Shown: positions 1 to 11,242, numbered from the stretch's first letter. The stretch: DNA of 64,000 nt from Ischnura elegans (GCF_921293095.1 NC_060253.1:99403073-99467072); one strand, 5' to 3'. Translations and numbers: made by a program. Notes: generated from the sequence alone by a model not told the origin.

Positions 1-72
1 ATTCATTTAGCACCAAATCCAAAAACAGCCAAGACGACCTTTTACACTGTATTTATGGACTCAGGGTAATTT
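1..72 (-). repeat. SINE 3'-end fragment (family B)
   Basis: The first ~50 bases align by eye with the 3' part of the better-preserved SINE at 12301-12492: both have an AT-rich tail, then 'aacagc', then a 'gacggcctttta'-like block (here 'gacgaccttttacac'). Only the tail side is in the window; the tRNA-like head is not recognisable here. The copy is strongly diverged. Confidence 0.4.
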
Positions 73-544
73 GATAAATTTCAACGAAAGAAACAAAAAA
101 ACACTCATTGAATTAACTCAGATATCACGTATTATGTCACAAATATGGCCGTCTCATCAGCTCTTTTGGCAATTTAGGTAGGAAGGGGAAAAAGAAAAGA
201 GATTTAGAGAGGAATCCTTCTGATGACGGTGATATTTTATGAAATCAATGATGTTATATCAATAGAAGGAGTTTTAATGGAAGTAGGAGGTAGCCGTTAT
301 GTAAGGAATATCAAATCACAAATAAATGGTGGTGAGGAGGATGAAAAGAGACGAGCCCTGTGTTTCACGGGGAGGGACACGTTAGAAGAATGTTGTTAGA
401 TCTGAAGTTCATGATTCGGTGGAAAAATCTGAGGTTACTAAGTCTGCGTTTCCGTTGTAAGGGAACTATCTCAAGTTAGGGGATGGAATCATGACTAGTG
501 AGATTACGGAGCGAGGGGTTACTATTTTTTCAATATCAATGAAT

Positions 545-1130
545 AAATTAAGAAACCTCTTTAAGGCCTTTGAGATTCGTGGGACAAGCTGTGGACCATA
601 AGGGCGAACAATAATTAATCAGCGGAAGAACACAGCGGGAAAAGACAGATCTCAGAGCCAGAGGAATTTTTATTCTGTACAAAAATCCAACCAAAATCAT
701 TGCTTTGAAAGAGATTTGCTTGATGTAAGTGGCAAAGGTAAGCTTGTAGATAAAGAATTCCAAGATCACTGTGGGATGCAATTTATGGAACTGGTTAGCC
801 TGAGAATCTATAGGATGAATGAATAGGATTAACACTCATTGAGTAGTTCAGGGTTTTAGATTTTAGTGGATTACCCTTAAGCTTCCAGACGGAACTTCAA
901 TGTGAAAAGGAAGTGAGAACATCCTGCAGGATTGAGAAGTCGGCCTAGCTGTCAACTCTACTCAAACTCAACTGTCAGCCTTGCAGTCATCAGCGTACAC
1001 AAGAATTTCATAGCCACGCGACGAAACGGATTGACTGATATCATTGATGTAAAGCGTAAATAAAACGGGGCCAAGCATATTGCCTTGTGGGACACTTGAG
1101 GCTAATCTAAGGGATTGCAAAAATTAACCA
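545..1130 (-). pseudogene. Decayed non-LTR retrotransposon reverse transcriptase
   Basis: On the minus strand, bases ~1108 down to ~955 encode a clear reverse-transcriptase core: VPQGNMLGPVLF, then LYINDIS, then the catalytic box VYADDCK, followed by a stop. Further along (~920-545) the reading continues through frameshifts and stops; recognisable pieces are a tryptophan/lysine thumb segment, SHSDLGI (the usual 'YLGI' position), and RCVLPLINYCSPLW, typical of the region after the palm in Jockey/CR1-type LINEs. No endonuclease domain or 5' part is visible, so this is a 5'-truncated dead copy. The clade (Jockey/CR1 group) is inference from motif style; its RT character is certain from the YADD box and the PQG motif. 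Confidence 0.82.
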
Positions 1131-1153
1131 CGCGTTTTAGTACATAGCATTAT

Positions 1154-1207
1154 CATCATCAGGTCGATTAAATAATCTTAGATTACCTGATGATGGTAGC
1201 ATCGAAA
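1154..1207 (+). repeat. Hairpin with hammerhead-like CTGATGA...GAAA core
   Basis: An 11-bp perfect inverted repeat (catcatcaggt at 1154-1164, acctgatgatg at 1185-1195) overlaps CTGATGA (1187-1193) followed ten bases later by GAAA (1204-1207). GATG and CATC can pair around a GTAG loop. The order CUGAUGA-stem-GAAA is that of the hammerhead ribozyme core carried by many Penelope-like elements, but here the stem uses core bases and leaves unpaired bases before GAAA, so it is not a canonical fold. Probably a decayed element end. Confidence 0.3.
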
Positions 1208-1311
1208 AGTGTAGCTAATTTTTGCCTCAGACCATATAGTTTTATATGGTTTAAGATTTTGAAATAAAAAAGTGATAGTGCAGAAAAAGTTGTATCCAAT
1301 TCACTCTTATA

Positions 1312-1890
1312 TTGGATGATAATGCTGCAGTAAGGACATCAGGAAAAGTATTGCGCTATCGAGGGAGGCGTTCACGAACAGGAAGGATAGTTATGTACCA
1401 GTTTAAAGGAAAGGTTATTGAAGAGTCTGATCTGGAGTGTAGGGCTCTACGTTGCGATGATGTGGGCACTTACGATGGAGGACGGAAGAAGGGTGGAGGC
1501 GTTCGAAACGTGGGTGCGGCGTTGAATGGAGAAGGTGAGGAGGACGGAGAAGAGAAGGAACGACGAAGTGCTTGGCATGGTGGGTGAGCAGAGGCAGTTT
1601 TAGATGAGATACAGAAGGTATGGATAGAAGGAGTACTTGGCGAAGAGGGGTTTTGAAAATAGTGTTAGTTATGTTTAGATAACAGTGTTAAGTTAGAATA
1701 TTAGGTAAACGATGACGAGGAAAGAAGACAATAGGATTTTTTTTAGATAGAATGAGATGGAGACGACCTTGAAGTGAACTAAAGAGGGAAGTGCATTTAG
1801 GAAGGGGATGATTATTAATGTTAAAACAGAATGATTATTAAGTACTCGATGAAAACCTATCTTAATCGGTAGAATACTATAATATTCGAG
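1312..1890 (+). pseudogene. LINE relic, C-terminal part (family E, copy 1)
   Basis: Short frames joined by frameshifts read LLKSLIWSV, then EDGRRVEAFETWVRR, then NDEVLGMVGEQRQF. This is the signature found after the RT domain of many arthropod endonuclease/RT LINEs (a 'YGSETW / RRLEAFEMW / NEEVL..VGE.RSL' order). The same order is seen at 13561-14190 and 4095-4510 in this window. The 3' end shares 'aaacctatcttaatcggtagaata' with 'aaacccactttaatcggtataata' near 14165, giving a family 3' boundary near 1885. Several stops and shifts make it non-functional. The 91-codon open frame at 1312-1587 is an out-of-frame fragment and not a gene. Confidence 0.72.
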
Positions 1891-2734
1891 AGTTTACAAA
1901 CCACCGTGTAATAAAGGAAAGGAAGGGTGATACAAAACTCTGAGTTCTTTTATATCTATATCGAAGAATAAGCGTGTAAAATTTAAGTCACAGCAAATAG
2001 ATAAAATATTTTAACAGACTAACGAGTCTAACGGGTATGTCTATCGATCTAGTGCAAAAGTAAAATATTTAAAAAAAGGGAGGTAGTTAATTGTTCTAAA
2101 TGTCCTTTAAAGAGCGAGAAGATGCAATATTATTCAGGGAAGATATAGCTAATTTGTTTTATGTTTGTGAAATATATATCGAAATATACTTATTGTATTG
2201 TAGCGGAACCTTTGAACAGTCAGTGCAACATCACCGTGCCACTAAGAAGAAGGGGTGCGAACCCGTGACCCCAAGGGTCATCCGCGGGGCACGTTGCCTT
2301 CGACCCTCGCCGCGGAAATGAAATAAGTGCGCAACTTCCACTTAACGAGCGACACGGACGTGATAAGCGTGACTGCGTCCATCCGCTGGCTCGCATCTCG
2401 CCCGTGAAAACGTTCTCCTCTGGGCGGCGGAGGGAGAGGAGAGGCGGCGACGCACGGAGTGATGAGGAACGGCTTGAAAGCAAACATACGTCTCCTTTTC
2501 TTTCTCCGGCATCGCGGGAGAGGAGCACGTGGGCGAGCCGAGCGAGGTTCTCTCCGCTGCTTCAGAGGACTCATTCAATGGAAAGGGCGCGCTCCGATCC
2601 CACAACAACGCACCCCAACTCATCCATCCGCTGAAACAACGTCACAAACTCCCCAACCCCATTGCACTATGCCGCAAAAAGGGTTCAGCAGTCAACAGTT
2701 AGTAAAGGAAGACAGGGCATTGTGAAATTACGTA
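1891..2734. other. No gene; contains a GC/CpG-rich patch (2222-2640)
   Basis: Bases 1891-2221 are AT-rich without recognisable content. From about 2222 to 2640 the sequence becomes GC-rich and CpG-rich, opening frames on both strands at once, which is expected from composition and is not evidence of coding. The minus strand at ~2251-2265 contains a B-box-like CGGGTTCGCACCCC, so a decayed tRNA-derived repeat may start the patch. Possible promoter or unmethylated island, but no TATA or initiator is defensible. Confidence 0.4.
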
Positions 2735-3235
2735 AACCATACATTCTAATAACTTATAAAAATACTTATGCACGTCTGGCTAGGAGAAAGCATTTTCATC
2801 ATTTATAAGGAGAGTTAATCCGCTCAGAAACTTGGAAAAATTATATTCGTTTACGGATAATTCGATGATAAATAAATTAAAACACCATCCCTCAAAACTG
2901 TGAAAGGGGTCCAACGTATAACCACTAATATAATAAAATACTGAATTGCCACTTTCGTCGACTAAACATCCATAGAACTTAATTATATATTTTTGTACAC
3001 ACAGCCACGAGAGAGGAACTTGAATTTAACTCCCACAGAAATTGGTTAAATATTGTATTCGTTTACGGATTTTTCGATGACATTTTTTAAAAAACCAGAG
3101 CACTTTCGTCATCTAAACACTCAAATAACTTATCAAAATGTTTACGTTCCATAAGCTACGAGATAAGCAGTAAAGTTTGACTCCCCCAGAAACTTAGGAA
3201 TAAAGTATATTCACTAACGAGGTATGCGACGGTAA
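2735..3235. repeat. Diverged tandem repeat, three units
   Basis: Three related units of about 150-210 bp follow each other. Shared anchors are 'cagaaacttgg / cagaaattgg / cagaaacttag' at ~2826, 3036 and 3188; 'tattcgtttacggat' at ~2846 and 3057 (degenerate at 3200); and 'actttcgtc' at 2950 and 3101. The first unit carries an extra ~55 bp. The degree of divergence indicates an old array. Confidence 0.6.
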
Positions 3236-3328
3236 AATTAAGTCAAATACCTTTTTATCGTAAATTATTTAAAAAATTATTTATAAGTAAAATATTTTGA
3301 TACAATTATTCATAACTTTTAACAACTA

Positions 3329-3742
3329 GACTTTTAACAGTAAAATAAATTGTACGTTCTTGCTCTAGCTTTGTGGCAGCGCTACCTAGTGACAAAATTT
3401 CAAAACACGGCGTTTTAGTCAATGACAAATAAGTAACATGGATTTAAGCATTAAAAAAAAATTAAATGAAAACCATCGACAACATATCTAAAAAAAAATA
3501 TATCTCAAAAGCCTGTAAAAGAAAAATAAAATTAATAAAGAAAACTAACTTTTAATATTAAAATATATTGTATTTTCATACTTAAGCTTTGTGTTAGAGC
3601 TACTTAACATCAGCAAAAATTCACTACACGCGATTCAGAGACAGTCCTGGAAATAACAGAGATTTAACAAAAATAGCTCAAAAAGTCGAATAAAAAAACC
3701 TCAAACGCCGGTAAAAGAAAATAAAAAAATGAAAACGTTCTA
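3329..3742. repeat. Diverged tandem duplication, two units
   Basis: Bases 3329-3543 and 3545-3740 are two copies: both read 'acttttaa.a.taaaata.attgta', then 'agctttgtg', 'gctacct/gctactt', 'cagaaa..', and end in 'caaa.gcc.gtaaaagaaaa'. It lies directly after a different tandem array at 2735-3235, so the stretch has repeatedly been duplicated in place. No coding content. Confidence 0.6.
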
Positions 3743-4094
3743 CAAATAATAAATACGAATGTTACATGGTAGCTCCGCCTCCACTGCCTCGGACTCAATC
3801 AATGAAACGGGGGAACTCGTATCCCTCACGACCCTCCAGACGAAGCCTCGTACCTGGGGGCAACCAGGGAGTTCCAATTACACTACATTGTTCGCGTCCG
3901 AAATATCACGACCAACGTACTGAGAACATTAGCCGGCTTAGCTCAGATTTTACACGATAACTCAACACCGCCGGATATTAGAATACATTTATGAATAGCC
4001 AGGGCAAAAAGCGTATTCCACATAAGGAGATCTACCTAGAGCGGGAAATTTTAAAAAAGATATAAGGAAACAGTTTATCATATTTTACATTTGG

Positions 4095-4510
4095 AGTATT
4101 CTTCTCCGCGGACGGACCGACAATGACAGCTGCGGAGAGATCAAGGGTATAGGCGTTCGATATGCGGTGGTGTACATGAATGATGAGGATCAAATGGATC
4201 GACCGGGTAACTAATGAGGTAGTCCTATGGAAAGTAGGAGAGGAGAGAAGTCTCATGGAAACCTTGACTAAAAGACAAAACGACCTTACCAAATCTTGAG
4301 ACGTATTATCTGGTGAAGGTAATCGTCGATGGACAAGTAGATGGCAAGGACGTAAAAGAAAGACCTTGAATGAAATATCTGGAACAGGTATATAAGAAAC
4401 TGAAAGAGAAGCAATACGTCGGTTTTGAGATGATTAGCTGATTGGAAAATTGAGTTAAGAGCTGTGTCTAACCAATCTTAGGATTGTTCACCAGAGATGA
4501 TGATGCCTTA
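4095..4510 (+). pseudogene. LINE relic, C-terminal end with 3' terminus (family E/F)
   Basis: A plus-strand frame reads AFDMRWC, then IKWIDRVTNE, then VGEERSLMETLTKRQNDL, the conserved post-RT signature of an arthropod LINE, interrupted by two stops. After frame changes the extreme C-terminus is visible at ~4436-4500 as ADWKIELRAVSNQS followed by DC. That terminus recurs at 8955-9095, 14189-14250 (minus strand) and 36557-36630. This copy therefore joins the post-RT signature to the terminal segment and defines the order of both in one family. It is truncated at its 5' side and dead. Confidence 0.75.
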
Positions 4511-5321
4511 TCGATGACTTAGGTCTAACAACACGTATCTCAAAAATAGCAACTTTTCAGGAAAGCAAAAGAAACGATTTATATTTTTAATTTTTCGCTG
4601 AAATTAGTAACCAAAAATTCATTGAACTGAAAAATAAGCATACATTTGCAAACAAAGAGTTGTTTTTTGCTAGAATTTTATTTTTTAAATGTCATTACAC
4701 TTTGTTTTAGTTACCTGTCTCAAAGCGGCCAAATTTCGAGATGCGTGTTGTTAGAACTTAGCCATCGATATGCAATACGTACATTGGACCGATATTAATA
4801 CACGCAACACCACCTTGAAGAGAATTGGCCAGTAAATCAAATAAAGAAATAATGTACATTAATGAACGAAAGTGCTAACGATCTCTATTGAACACACGAT
4901 GGAGGTATAATAAAATTGGCAATTAAGCTCTCCACAAAAAAGCCGTGATCAAAAAATTCAAAGAATCGTAGAAGAAAAATATCCTAACTACTACAAGAGA
5001 CTCAAAATGTATATATTAACGAAATAATAAAAAAGAGCTCTCATTTCCTAAAGCAACACATGGAAAGTATTCAAAAGGACAGGGAATTGTCGTAAGATTT
5101 AGGCAAGGGAGGCAAACGAAACGGGATAAAAGAAGCGGGGAAGAAAAAGTCGCAAATGCCTTCCTATCAACTTTGATTCTTGCCATGGTTTTATATTGGT
5201 CTCCAATTTGGTAAACGTTTGCCCCCAATAATTTAAAATGCCTTGATTGCATCTGTCACTTCTTTGCCAAAATTATTAGACATAGAGTTCCACACCTACG
5301 CTAAATGTCCTCTGATATGCA

Positions 5322-5423
5322 AAAAATCCACGGAGAAAATATAATTCGCCATAACCGAGTTTCAAACCCGGATCTGCTGATTTCCGGTCGAGTGCTTTAG
5401 CCAGTTAAACTACCGAGGCTTCG
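5322..5423 (-). repeat. tRNA-derived SINE (family A, copy 1)
   Basis: Read on the minus strand, the head is 'gcctcggtagtttaactgg' (A-box-like), then 'gcactcgaccggaaatc', then 'gatccgggtttgaaactcgg' (B-box-like), then an AT-rich tail with 'ctccgtgga'. Spacing of the two boxes fits an RNA polymerase III split promoter, but acceptor-stem pairing of a real tRNA is absent. A second copy lies 85 bp away in the opposite orientation. Confidence 0.7.
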
Positions 5424-5507
5424 AAATTTAGGGACTATAGCTGACAAGATGGTATGGACTGCTGAGCATATGATGCGACAACCTCAAAATTTCCTCAGAG
5501 GAGAATG

Positions 5508-5600
5508 ATGCCTCGGTAGCTAGACTGGCTCAAGCACTCGACTAGAAATCGCCAGATCCAGGCTCGAATACAGCAAGGCGAATGATTTTTTTCTTTGTGG
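5508..5600 (+). repeat. tRNA-derived SINE (family A, copy 2)
   Basis: The head 'gcctcggtagctagactgg' (A box), 'gcactcgactagaaatc' and 'gatccaggctcgaatac' (B box) match copy 1 at 5322-5423 closely, followed by 'ggcgaatgattttttt' and 'ctttgtgga'. The two copies are head to head, separated by about 85 bp of unrelated sequence. A head fragment of what may be the same family occurs at 22370-22422. Confidence 0.7.
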
Positions 5601-6999
5601 ACATTGCGCACCATTTTTCATTGCGAGTGACTCCGTAAAGTTATCACCGTGGCTAGTCCGGTACCTATGCTTAAATTAGTCCTCTGATGCTTTGCTCTCT
5701 TCTCTCCCATTATCTAACCTACAGAACCTTAGACTCAAAATGGATTTAAAATCACTAAATAGCATCCCTAAACTCGACTTCTGACCAGTGTTATCATGGA
5801 AAAATTAGCAGTGCTGGAACGCGTTTACAGTACAGTTCAGTACGATTCACCCGAGCATCTTCAACCCAACCGTCAATTCTTTCAGCAAATATTGAACAAA
5901 CAAATCGAAAAAAATTGTTTTGGTTACGAATGAAGATATTAGAAATTTAGTGGCACCAAAATTGATATTAGTGTTCTTTGAATGTTAATTTTTTCTTACC
6001 CAGTGCCGGAAGAGCATTTCCGCACTACTACAACACTGCTTCCGATTGCTCTGAACTCCTTCCTCAGTTGAGTTTTAAAATACCAACTTGATCCACCTGC
6101 TCGCTCTTTCTACTCCATCTGCCTATTCTCAGGATCTTTCTGACCAAGCGCTCACCTTAACATGGCCTCACCTCCCTTCTAAACTCATTCCCTGGAGATT
6201 TTTGCCTTGTGAGATGAGAGCGCATAGCTTTATTGAGGGCGCATTCCGATTTTAAACACCACACTTCACCCAACCTCATCTCTCCACGAACAAAGTCACA
6301 ATCGCCTCATCCTACCACGCCGTGTCACAAAACTATGAAAAGGATTCTAGCGCAATTAATCAGTTAAGAAATATTCACTTCAGTTGATCGTCGCAGGAGT
6401 TTGGGAATAATTTTGCTGTATTCTTTGACAAATTGTGGCTAAGTATAATGTAATCAGTATCATATGCAACGGGGTCGAATACATCCTTAAGGCTTTAAAA
6501 GAGGTGCCAAAACGAGTAAGATGGCCTCAATGAATAAAAATACTTTATTTTAATAAATACTCACAATGCGAGTACAAAATTACTGTTTTTTAGCCCTAAA
6601 ATCACGTTTTTGACATCAAAAATCCCCGAACCCCGTTTTGACCAGAGGTGTTTTCCATACACCCCGGAAAGGTCCCGAAATCTACGGTAAAAAACCCAAT
6701 ACAAAATTCCGGCTACGCTACTGATCATACGTATATAATTCATGTAGAATATAAATATTTAAATAAAGTTTTTTGTTACTAGAAATAATTAAATAAATTA
6801 TCTTTACACATTAAAGGCGTGTGGAGAAGCTAAATCCCGACAAATTTATACTACACAGCATTTTAGTTATTATGACCATAAGAACAAAGCGATTTTAACT
6901 AATAAAAACTCAAACATCAAAGCAAAAACATTCTCCAAATATCTAAAATACCAGAAAATTACAAAAAAAATGAGGTAGCTGCTGATTCATACAAATTTT
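5601..6999. other. No feature supported
   Basis: Unremarkable AT-rich sequence. Open frames are short and carry no recognisable motif. The stretch at ~6000-6300 is somewhat pyrimidine-rich on the plus strand but has no repeat partner that I can see in the window. Confidence 0.4.
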
Positions 7000-7009
7000 C
7001 GGTAGCGGA

Positions 7010-7145
7010 TCCAGAGAGGGGTAGGGGGGCTAGAGCCCCTTATTGGGTATTCAATTTACTCCAGAGTGAATAGTAATTTTGTTCGGACACCCACTACTGC
7101 TGGAAGGCTACCCTCCCCCCAGGCCCCCCTCTAGCCCCCCATGCC
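7010..7145. repeat. GC-rich inverted-repeat remnant
   Basis: The block contains 'ggggggctagagcccc' (7024-7039) and, in inverted form, 'gcccccctctagcccccc' (7122-7139), about 85 bp apart, and starts with 'gtagcggatccag'. Similar 'ggggggctcgggccc' sequence occurs at ~19365-19380 next to 'gccactgg'. This resembles ends of non-autonomous DNA elements common in arthropods; no target-site duplication could be found. Confidence 0.4.
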
Positions 7146-7369
7146 CATATCCTGTATAGGCTTTGCAAATTATTATAGGTGGCTGTTGATCAAGTGACTT
7201 TTAAAATCATTTATTAAAGTTGACCAATCAGGCACTCTAATAGGATAACGATCATGGCGACTCCGTCAACGTTGTAAATCGTAGGTGCTTCAAAAATCTA
7301 CATTGAAAACAGACGAAAAATAATATGATATCAATAATGGAAGAATTTGAACGCCTAAAAAGAAAAACA

Positions 7370-8500
7370 CGCTACCCCACTTTTTCGTCCGCTTCTAAAC
7401 CCGTCATTCACGTTCTTAATCCGCACCACTTAAATCACCCTCAGAGAGAGATTTTTGTTTCCTCACGACCATATCTCTCATTCGTGATCATTAAGAGGAA
7501 ACATAGTACGTTTTCCTCGATTATGGAACATATTTCGTCCAATTTTGACTTCCCAATGCATTACAATGAAGAATCATCTGAGTATCCATTGATTCCAAAG
7601 ATCAGATAAACTATATAGAATTGTCATGAGATAACAGTAACGAATATATGGCAGTCCTCTATAAAAAGTATTACAACATCAACCCGTTCACAAGCCAATG
7701 CATCGGATACTTAGCAGCAGTATTAAAAGGATAAGTAAGCATCTATCGGAGTACATTCATCTATTAAGATGCATTTTCAAAAATATACTCGTGAAAGTAG
7801 CTGTGATAATTGAGATTAGATTTTTAAAAATATGAAATCCCCTCGGATATCGATCCCAGTGTTTCTTATCCACTAGCGTTGCAAAACTTAGGTAATTCAC
7901 ATATCTATATTTTTAAAGTAAATTTATATGTATTAATTTATAGCAATGTAGTATGTATAGTAGTATGTAATTTATAGTAAGCAATAAGTGATATCACTGT
8001 GATGGAATAAAATATAAACAGTTTCTTCGTTTGTGGAACATATCTACTCCAAATTTCATTTTATAATGGATAACGTATATGCAATAGGATAGAAGTGTAG
8101 GAAATAGGATGCCAAAAAGAGGAACATTTTATAGGTCACTTTTTCGCAATGTTGTAAACCAGTCCGTCCCTCGTTCCAAGCACGCACCCTTACCTTGGTT
8201 ATCGCAAAAAAATCGTAAAAAAAAAAATCGTATTGATGATGATAGCAATAAAATGCCAAAAAAGTAAATGTCATAGTTCGCTTATTTTTTTCGCTTCTAA
8301 GCCCGTCTGTTCTCCTCTGCTAGCCCGCACCCTTGCCTTACTCTGTACTTGCACCACAAAAATCACCTCCCAACCTCGACCAAACCCTAGCCTCGAGGTG
8401 GCTCATTGGTGCACCATCACCCTGCGAGGGCGATCCCTGTTTTCTCACGGTCGCCAGCGACACCTCCCACTCGTGATCCTTTTGAATTCCTGCGCACACT
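7370..8500. repeat. Diverged dispersed duplication
   Basis: Segment 7370-7570 has partial counterparts downstream: 'cgcttctaa.cccgtc' at 7389 and 8292, 'tttcctcacg / tttctcacg' at ~7459 and 8440, 'ctc.ttcgtgatc / ctcgtgatcc' at ~7478 and 8470, and 'ggaacatat.t..tccaa' at ~7524 and 8035. A third shorter piece lies near 8160 ('ccgtcc.tcgttcc..gcacgc'). The order is not colinear, so rearrangement followed duplication. The 94-codon frame at 7325-7609 within it has no recognisable motif. Confidence 0.45.
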
Positions 8501-8640
8501 CTCCCTCACTCCACATCCCATCACTCCGGCAGCAAAAGCAGCGCAAAGGGAGGGAGGGAGGGAGGATAGGGGAGGGGTGGGTCGAAAAAGAAGAAGGGTG
8601 TCGAGTCGGCAACCTCAAAGGCAGCAGTCATTAAACCTAA
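8320..8640. other. GC-rich patch with simple repeat
   Basis: GC-rich sequence with overlapping open frames on the plus strand, explained by composition. It includes a (GGGA)n run at 8548-8566. Downstream, at ~8757-8775, is a short CT-repeat. No splice or promoter signal can be defended. Confidence 0.4.
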
Positions 8641-8954
8641 CACTTCCTCCGCTTTAGTTTCCCCATGACCCACCAGAGGTCACGCCGGGCGTATCCTTAT
8701 AAGCATCGTGAAGGGTCACACCGACACGAACTCATAAAGATCTTCCTCTCTTAAGATTCCCTCTCTCTCTCTATCCTCGCTTCCATTTCTTTCGCTGCCA
8801 TCTCCTTCCAACCTTCTTTACCTTCACTTAGATGTGCAACAAGAATAAAAGAAAAACCTGACAATGTACCAACCCATTTTATTCCTCCAGTTCCAAAAGA
8901 CTCTTTTACCTCCTCACATGAAACTTACGCTGTGTCATCTTGAAATGCAATCAT

Positions 8955-9095
8955 TGTGTGCAAAATTTTCAAAACATCGCCAAGGAAGATTGAAAAAAAT
9001 GTGGGTTTAAAAACATTGGCTGATAGGAGAATTGAGTGGAGAGTTGTGTCAGATAAATCTTTGGATTGTTGAACGGTGATGGTGATGATCACCAA
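8955..9095 (+). pseudogene. 5'-truncated LINE end (family F)
   Basis: A plus-strand frame encodes IEKNVGLKTLADRRIEW and then ends SDKSLDC-stop before a 'gatggtgatgatg' tract. This is the extreme C-terminus of the LINE family whose longer copy is at 4095-4510; matching ends occur at 14189-14250 and 36557-36630. Only about the last 40 codons remain, as expected for severely 5'-truncated insertion by target-primed reverse transcription. Confidence 0.7.
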
Positions 9096-9518
9096 CGAAG
9101 AGCCTTCATCATTTCGCATTATTTTTTTAATCACAAATCACTCCGTAATTCATGCAAATCATTCTGTTTTTAAAGTATGCGATGCGGAGGGAAAATACGT
9201 ATCCTAATTCTAGAGCGATAAAATTCATACGGGTTGATATTATTTTTTATCCTTTCGTCATAAGAAATAATTACTTTCAAAGCATTCTATCGATTATAAT
9301 AGGTTTATATAGCAAGAAAAATAATGCAAGTCACAAAAAAGTTATCATTAAATAGTCAATTGCGCTCTATATTGAACTAGAACGGTTATTTTAAAAGATT
9401 CCGGCAAAGGGTAAAGCGTTTTAATAATTGAAACCATCTTTCCATTTACTTCGATAAATAATACGGTGAATGTTGTCACTACACATCCCAATAGCGAGAA
9501 AAATAATTTATAAACTTG

Positions 9519-9625
9519 GGTGGCGTCGTGGTTCAGAGACTAGCTGAGATATGCCTACCGATAGATTTCTGAACGAGGTGTGTTTCTTTCTAAATGGCAA
9601 AGGATTCAAATCGGATCACGAGAAT
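9519..9625 (+). repeat. Probable tRNA-derived SINE head
   Basis: The block begins 'gggtggcgtcgtggttcag' with an A-box-like 'tggttcagagactagc' and continues about 75 bases later to a B-box-like 'aaggattcaaatcgg'. The box spacing is longer than usual. No second copy is seen in the window and no clear tail, so assignment is tentative. Confidence 0.35.
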
Positions 9626-9809
9626 ATCAAGTAAATTGAAACACACAATACGTTTGATGACATCGTATTTTCATTTGCCTTCCAAGAGGAGGTAAGCTCT
9701 ATAGCCGATGAAATGGGAATGAAATCTCAAATACCGATACTGTGACCTTAAATAGCTAAGATTCGTAAATATTCAAATCTAACACTCCCCAATATTATAC
9801 ATGAAATTA

Positions 9810-10690
9810 CCTGTTTCAGATATTTTAGCCATATTTTGATTTTGGATTGTCCTTCCACGGCAATATTTAATTTTCAATCAATTTGACGCTCACCTTTAGC
9901 GCTCTAATGGAAAAAAATCGCAAGGCATATTTTCATTTTGACGCTATACTTCTTACTGATTGAAAATCGACGCAGGACAACGTGAAATGAGTATTCATAG
10001 GTATGTAACCTTCTGTGTTAATTTATGGTCTACAGTATGTCGAAAGTAATAAGACAAAAATTCAAAATCAAGGCCCAGAGAAAAATAGGTAATTTCTGAT
10101 ATCATGTATCGCCATCGCTATTTGAGCTTTTTTCATGTATTTTCTCATGAAGAAGAAGTTATCAGAGTTTTTTTTTAAGATTACAGTTCTGTGTTCTCTC
10201 AGTGGCTTTCTTCAGGCTCTGTTTTCTTCTGCATCTAATTTTCCATTAATTTTTAACAGATCGAGCTACATGAAACAAAGTTATGGTCAGTGGTACTTGG
10301 AATCCTAAAACTATTCTTCATCACTGGCTAATTAATACTTTTCATTTGCTTAATACTTCATTACTAATTATTACTCTTGAATTTTAATTAACGGTTACAC
10401 GTCGCTCAGTGAAGGGTTACATTAATTTAACTACGACATTTGTTTATGAGTTTATCTTATTTTTGACCATATTTTGATTTTGAATTGCCCCTGACCTGGA
10501 AAATTTAATATTGAAGCATTTTTTTTCTTGATTCAATTCTTTCAAGCTCACCTCAGGCATATTATCATTTTTCAATGCATGAAACTAATGCATTGCATAT
10601 ATCATTGAACAGCATCCTGACGCTATAATTCTTACGTATCACAATCGATGGCCCGTTGACTTCATTTCTTGGACACATGACTGAGGTGTA
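9810..10690. repeat. Diverged direct duplication, two copies
   Basis: Segments 9815-9995 and 10465-10670 share in the same order 'ccatattttgatttt.gattg.cc', 'atatt.aa..att..ttt', 'gctcacct', 'ggcatatt.tcatttt' and 'gacgctata.ttctta'. The copies are about 645 bp apart and are separated by unrelated AT-rich sequence. No open reading frame is shared, so this is a non-coding dispersed repeat or segmental duplication. Confidence 0.6.
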
Positions 10691-11175
10691 ATTTATATCC
10701 TATCCATCACTGAGAAACTGCACCGACTGCATTTGTGCTCTAGACGTGCTCTGATTGGTCATACGGAAGCCCCATAAGAATAAGACTGACCATGCTCCTT
10801 GTGTCTTGTATATTACGGCTCGCGTCCCGTTGTAGACGAGACATAAGTCATCGTCGCACCATCTTCGCTCCGCTCGCGTCGTTAATGTGGCCCACAATCT
10901 GTGCTCACAAGAGAGGAGAGAAAATAAAAGAATAAATGAATAAGATGCAATCTCGTCCCGGGGCTCATTCTCTGGGTTCGTGCCGCCCCCTTCTCCGCCG
11001 CCCTCCTTTTACGAGCCCATTTGCCACGCTAAGGGATGGTTTTGCCGCGGGAATGGAAGCGGGAGAGGAATCTGCCACATTTTCCCCCTCCCCCCGTATA
11101 GTCAAGGTCTCGGAGAACCAACGCATTTCAACGACACGCCGTCTCGCCAAGCTAACAACTGGATGAGCGACTGTG
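10690..11175. other. GC/CpG-rich patch
   Basis: GC-rich stretch with several frames open on both strands. It includes 'ctctgattggtc' (10748-10759), an inverted CCAAT-like string, but no convincing core promoter. It stops sharply at 11175, just upstream of the LINE relic at 11243. Confidence 0.35.
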
Positions 11176-11242
11176 GATCTCTCTGATTCATATATTATTT
11201 ATGCATTGTTTTAGATTGTTAAGATGGCCAAATTCTAATTTC

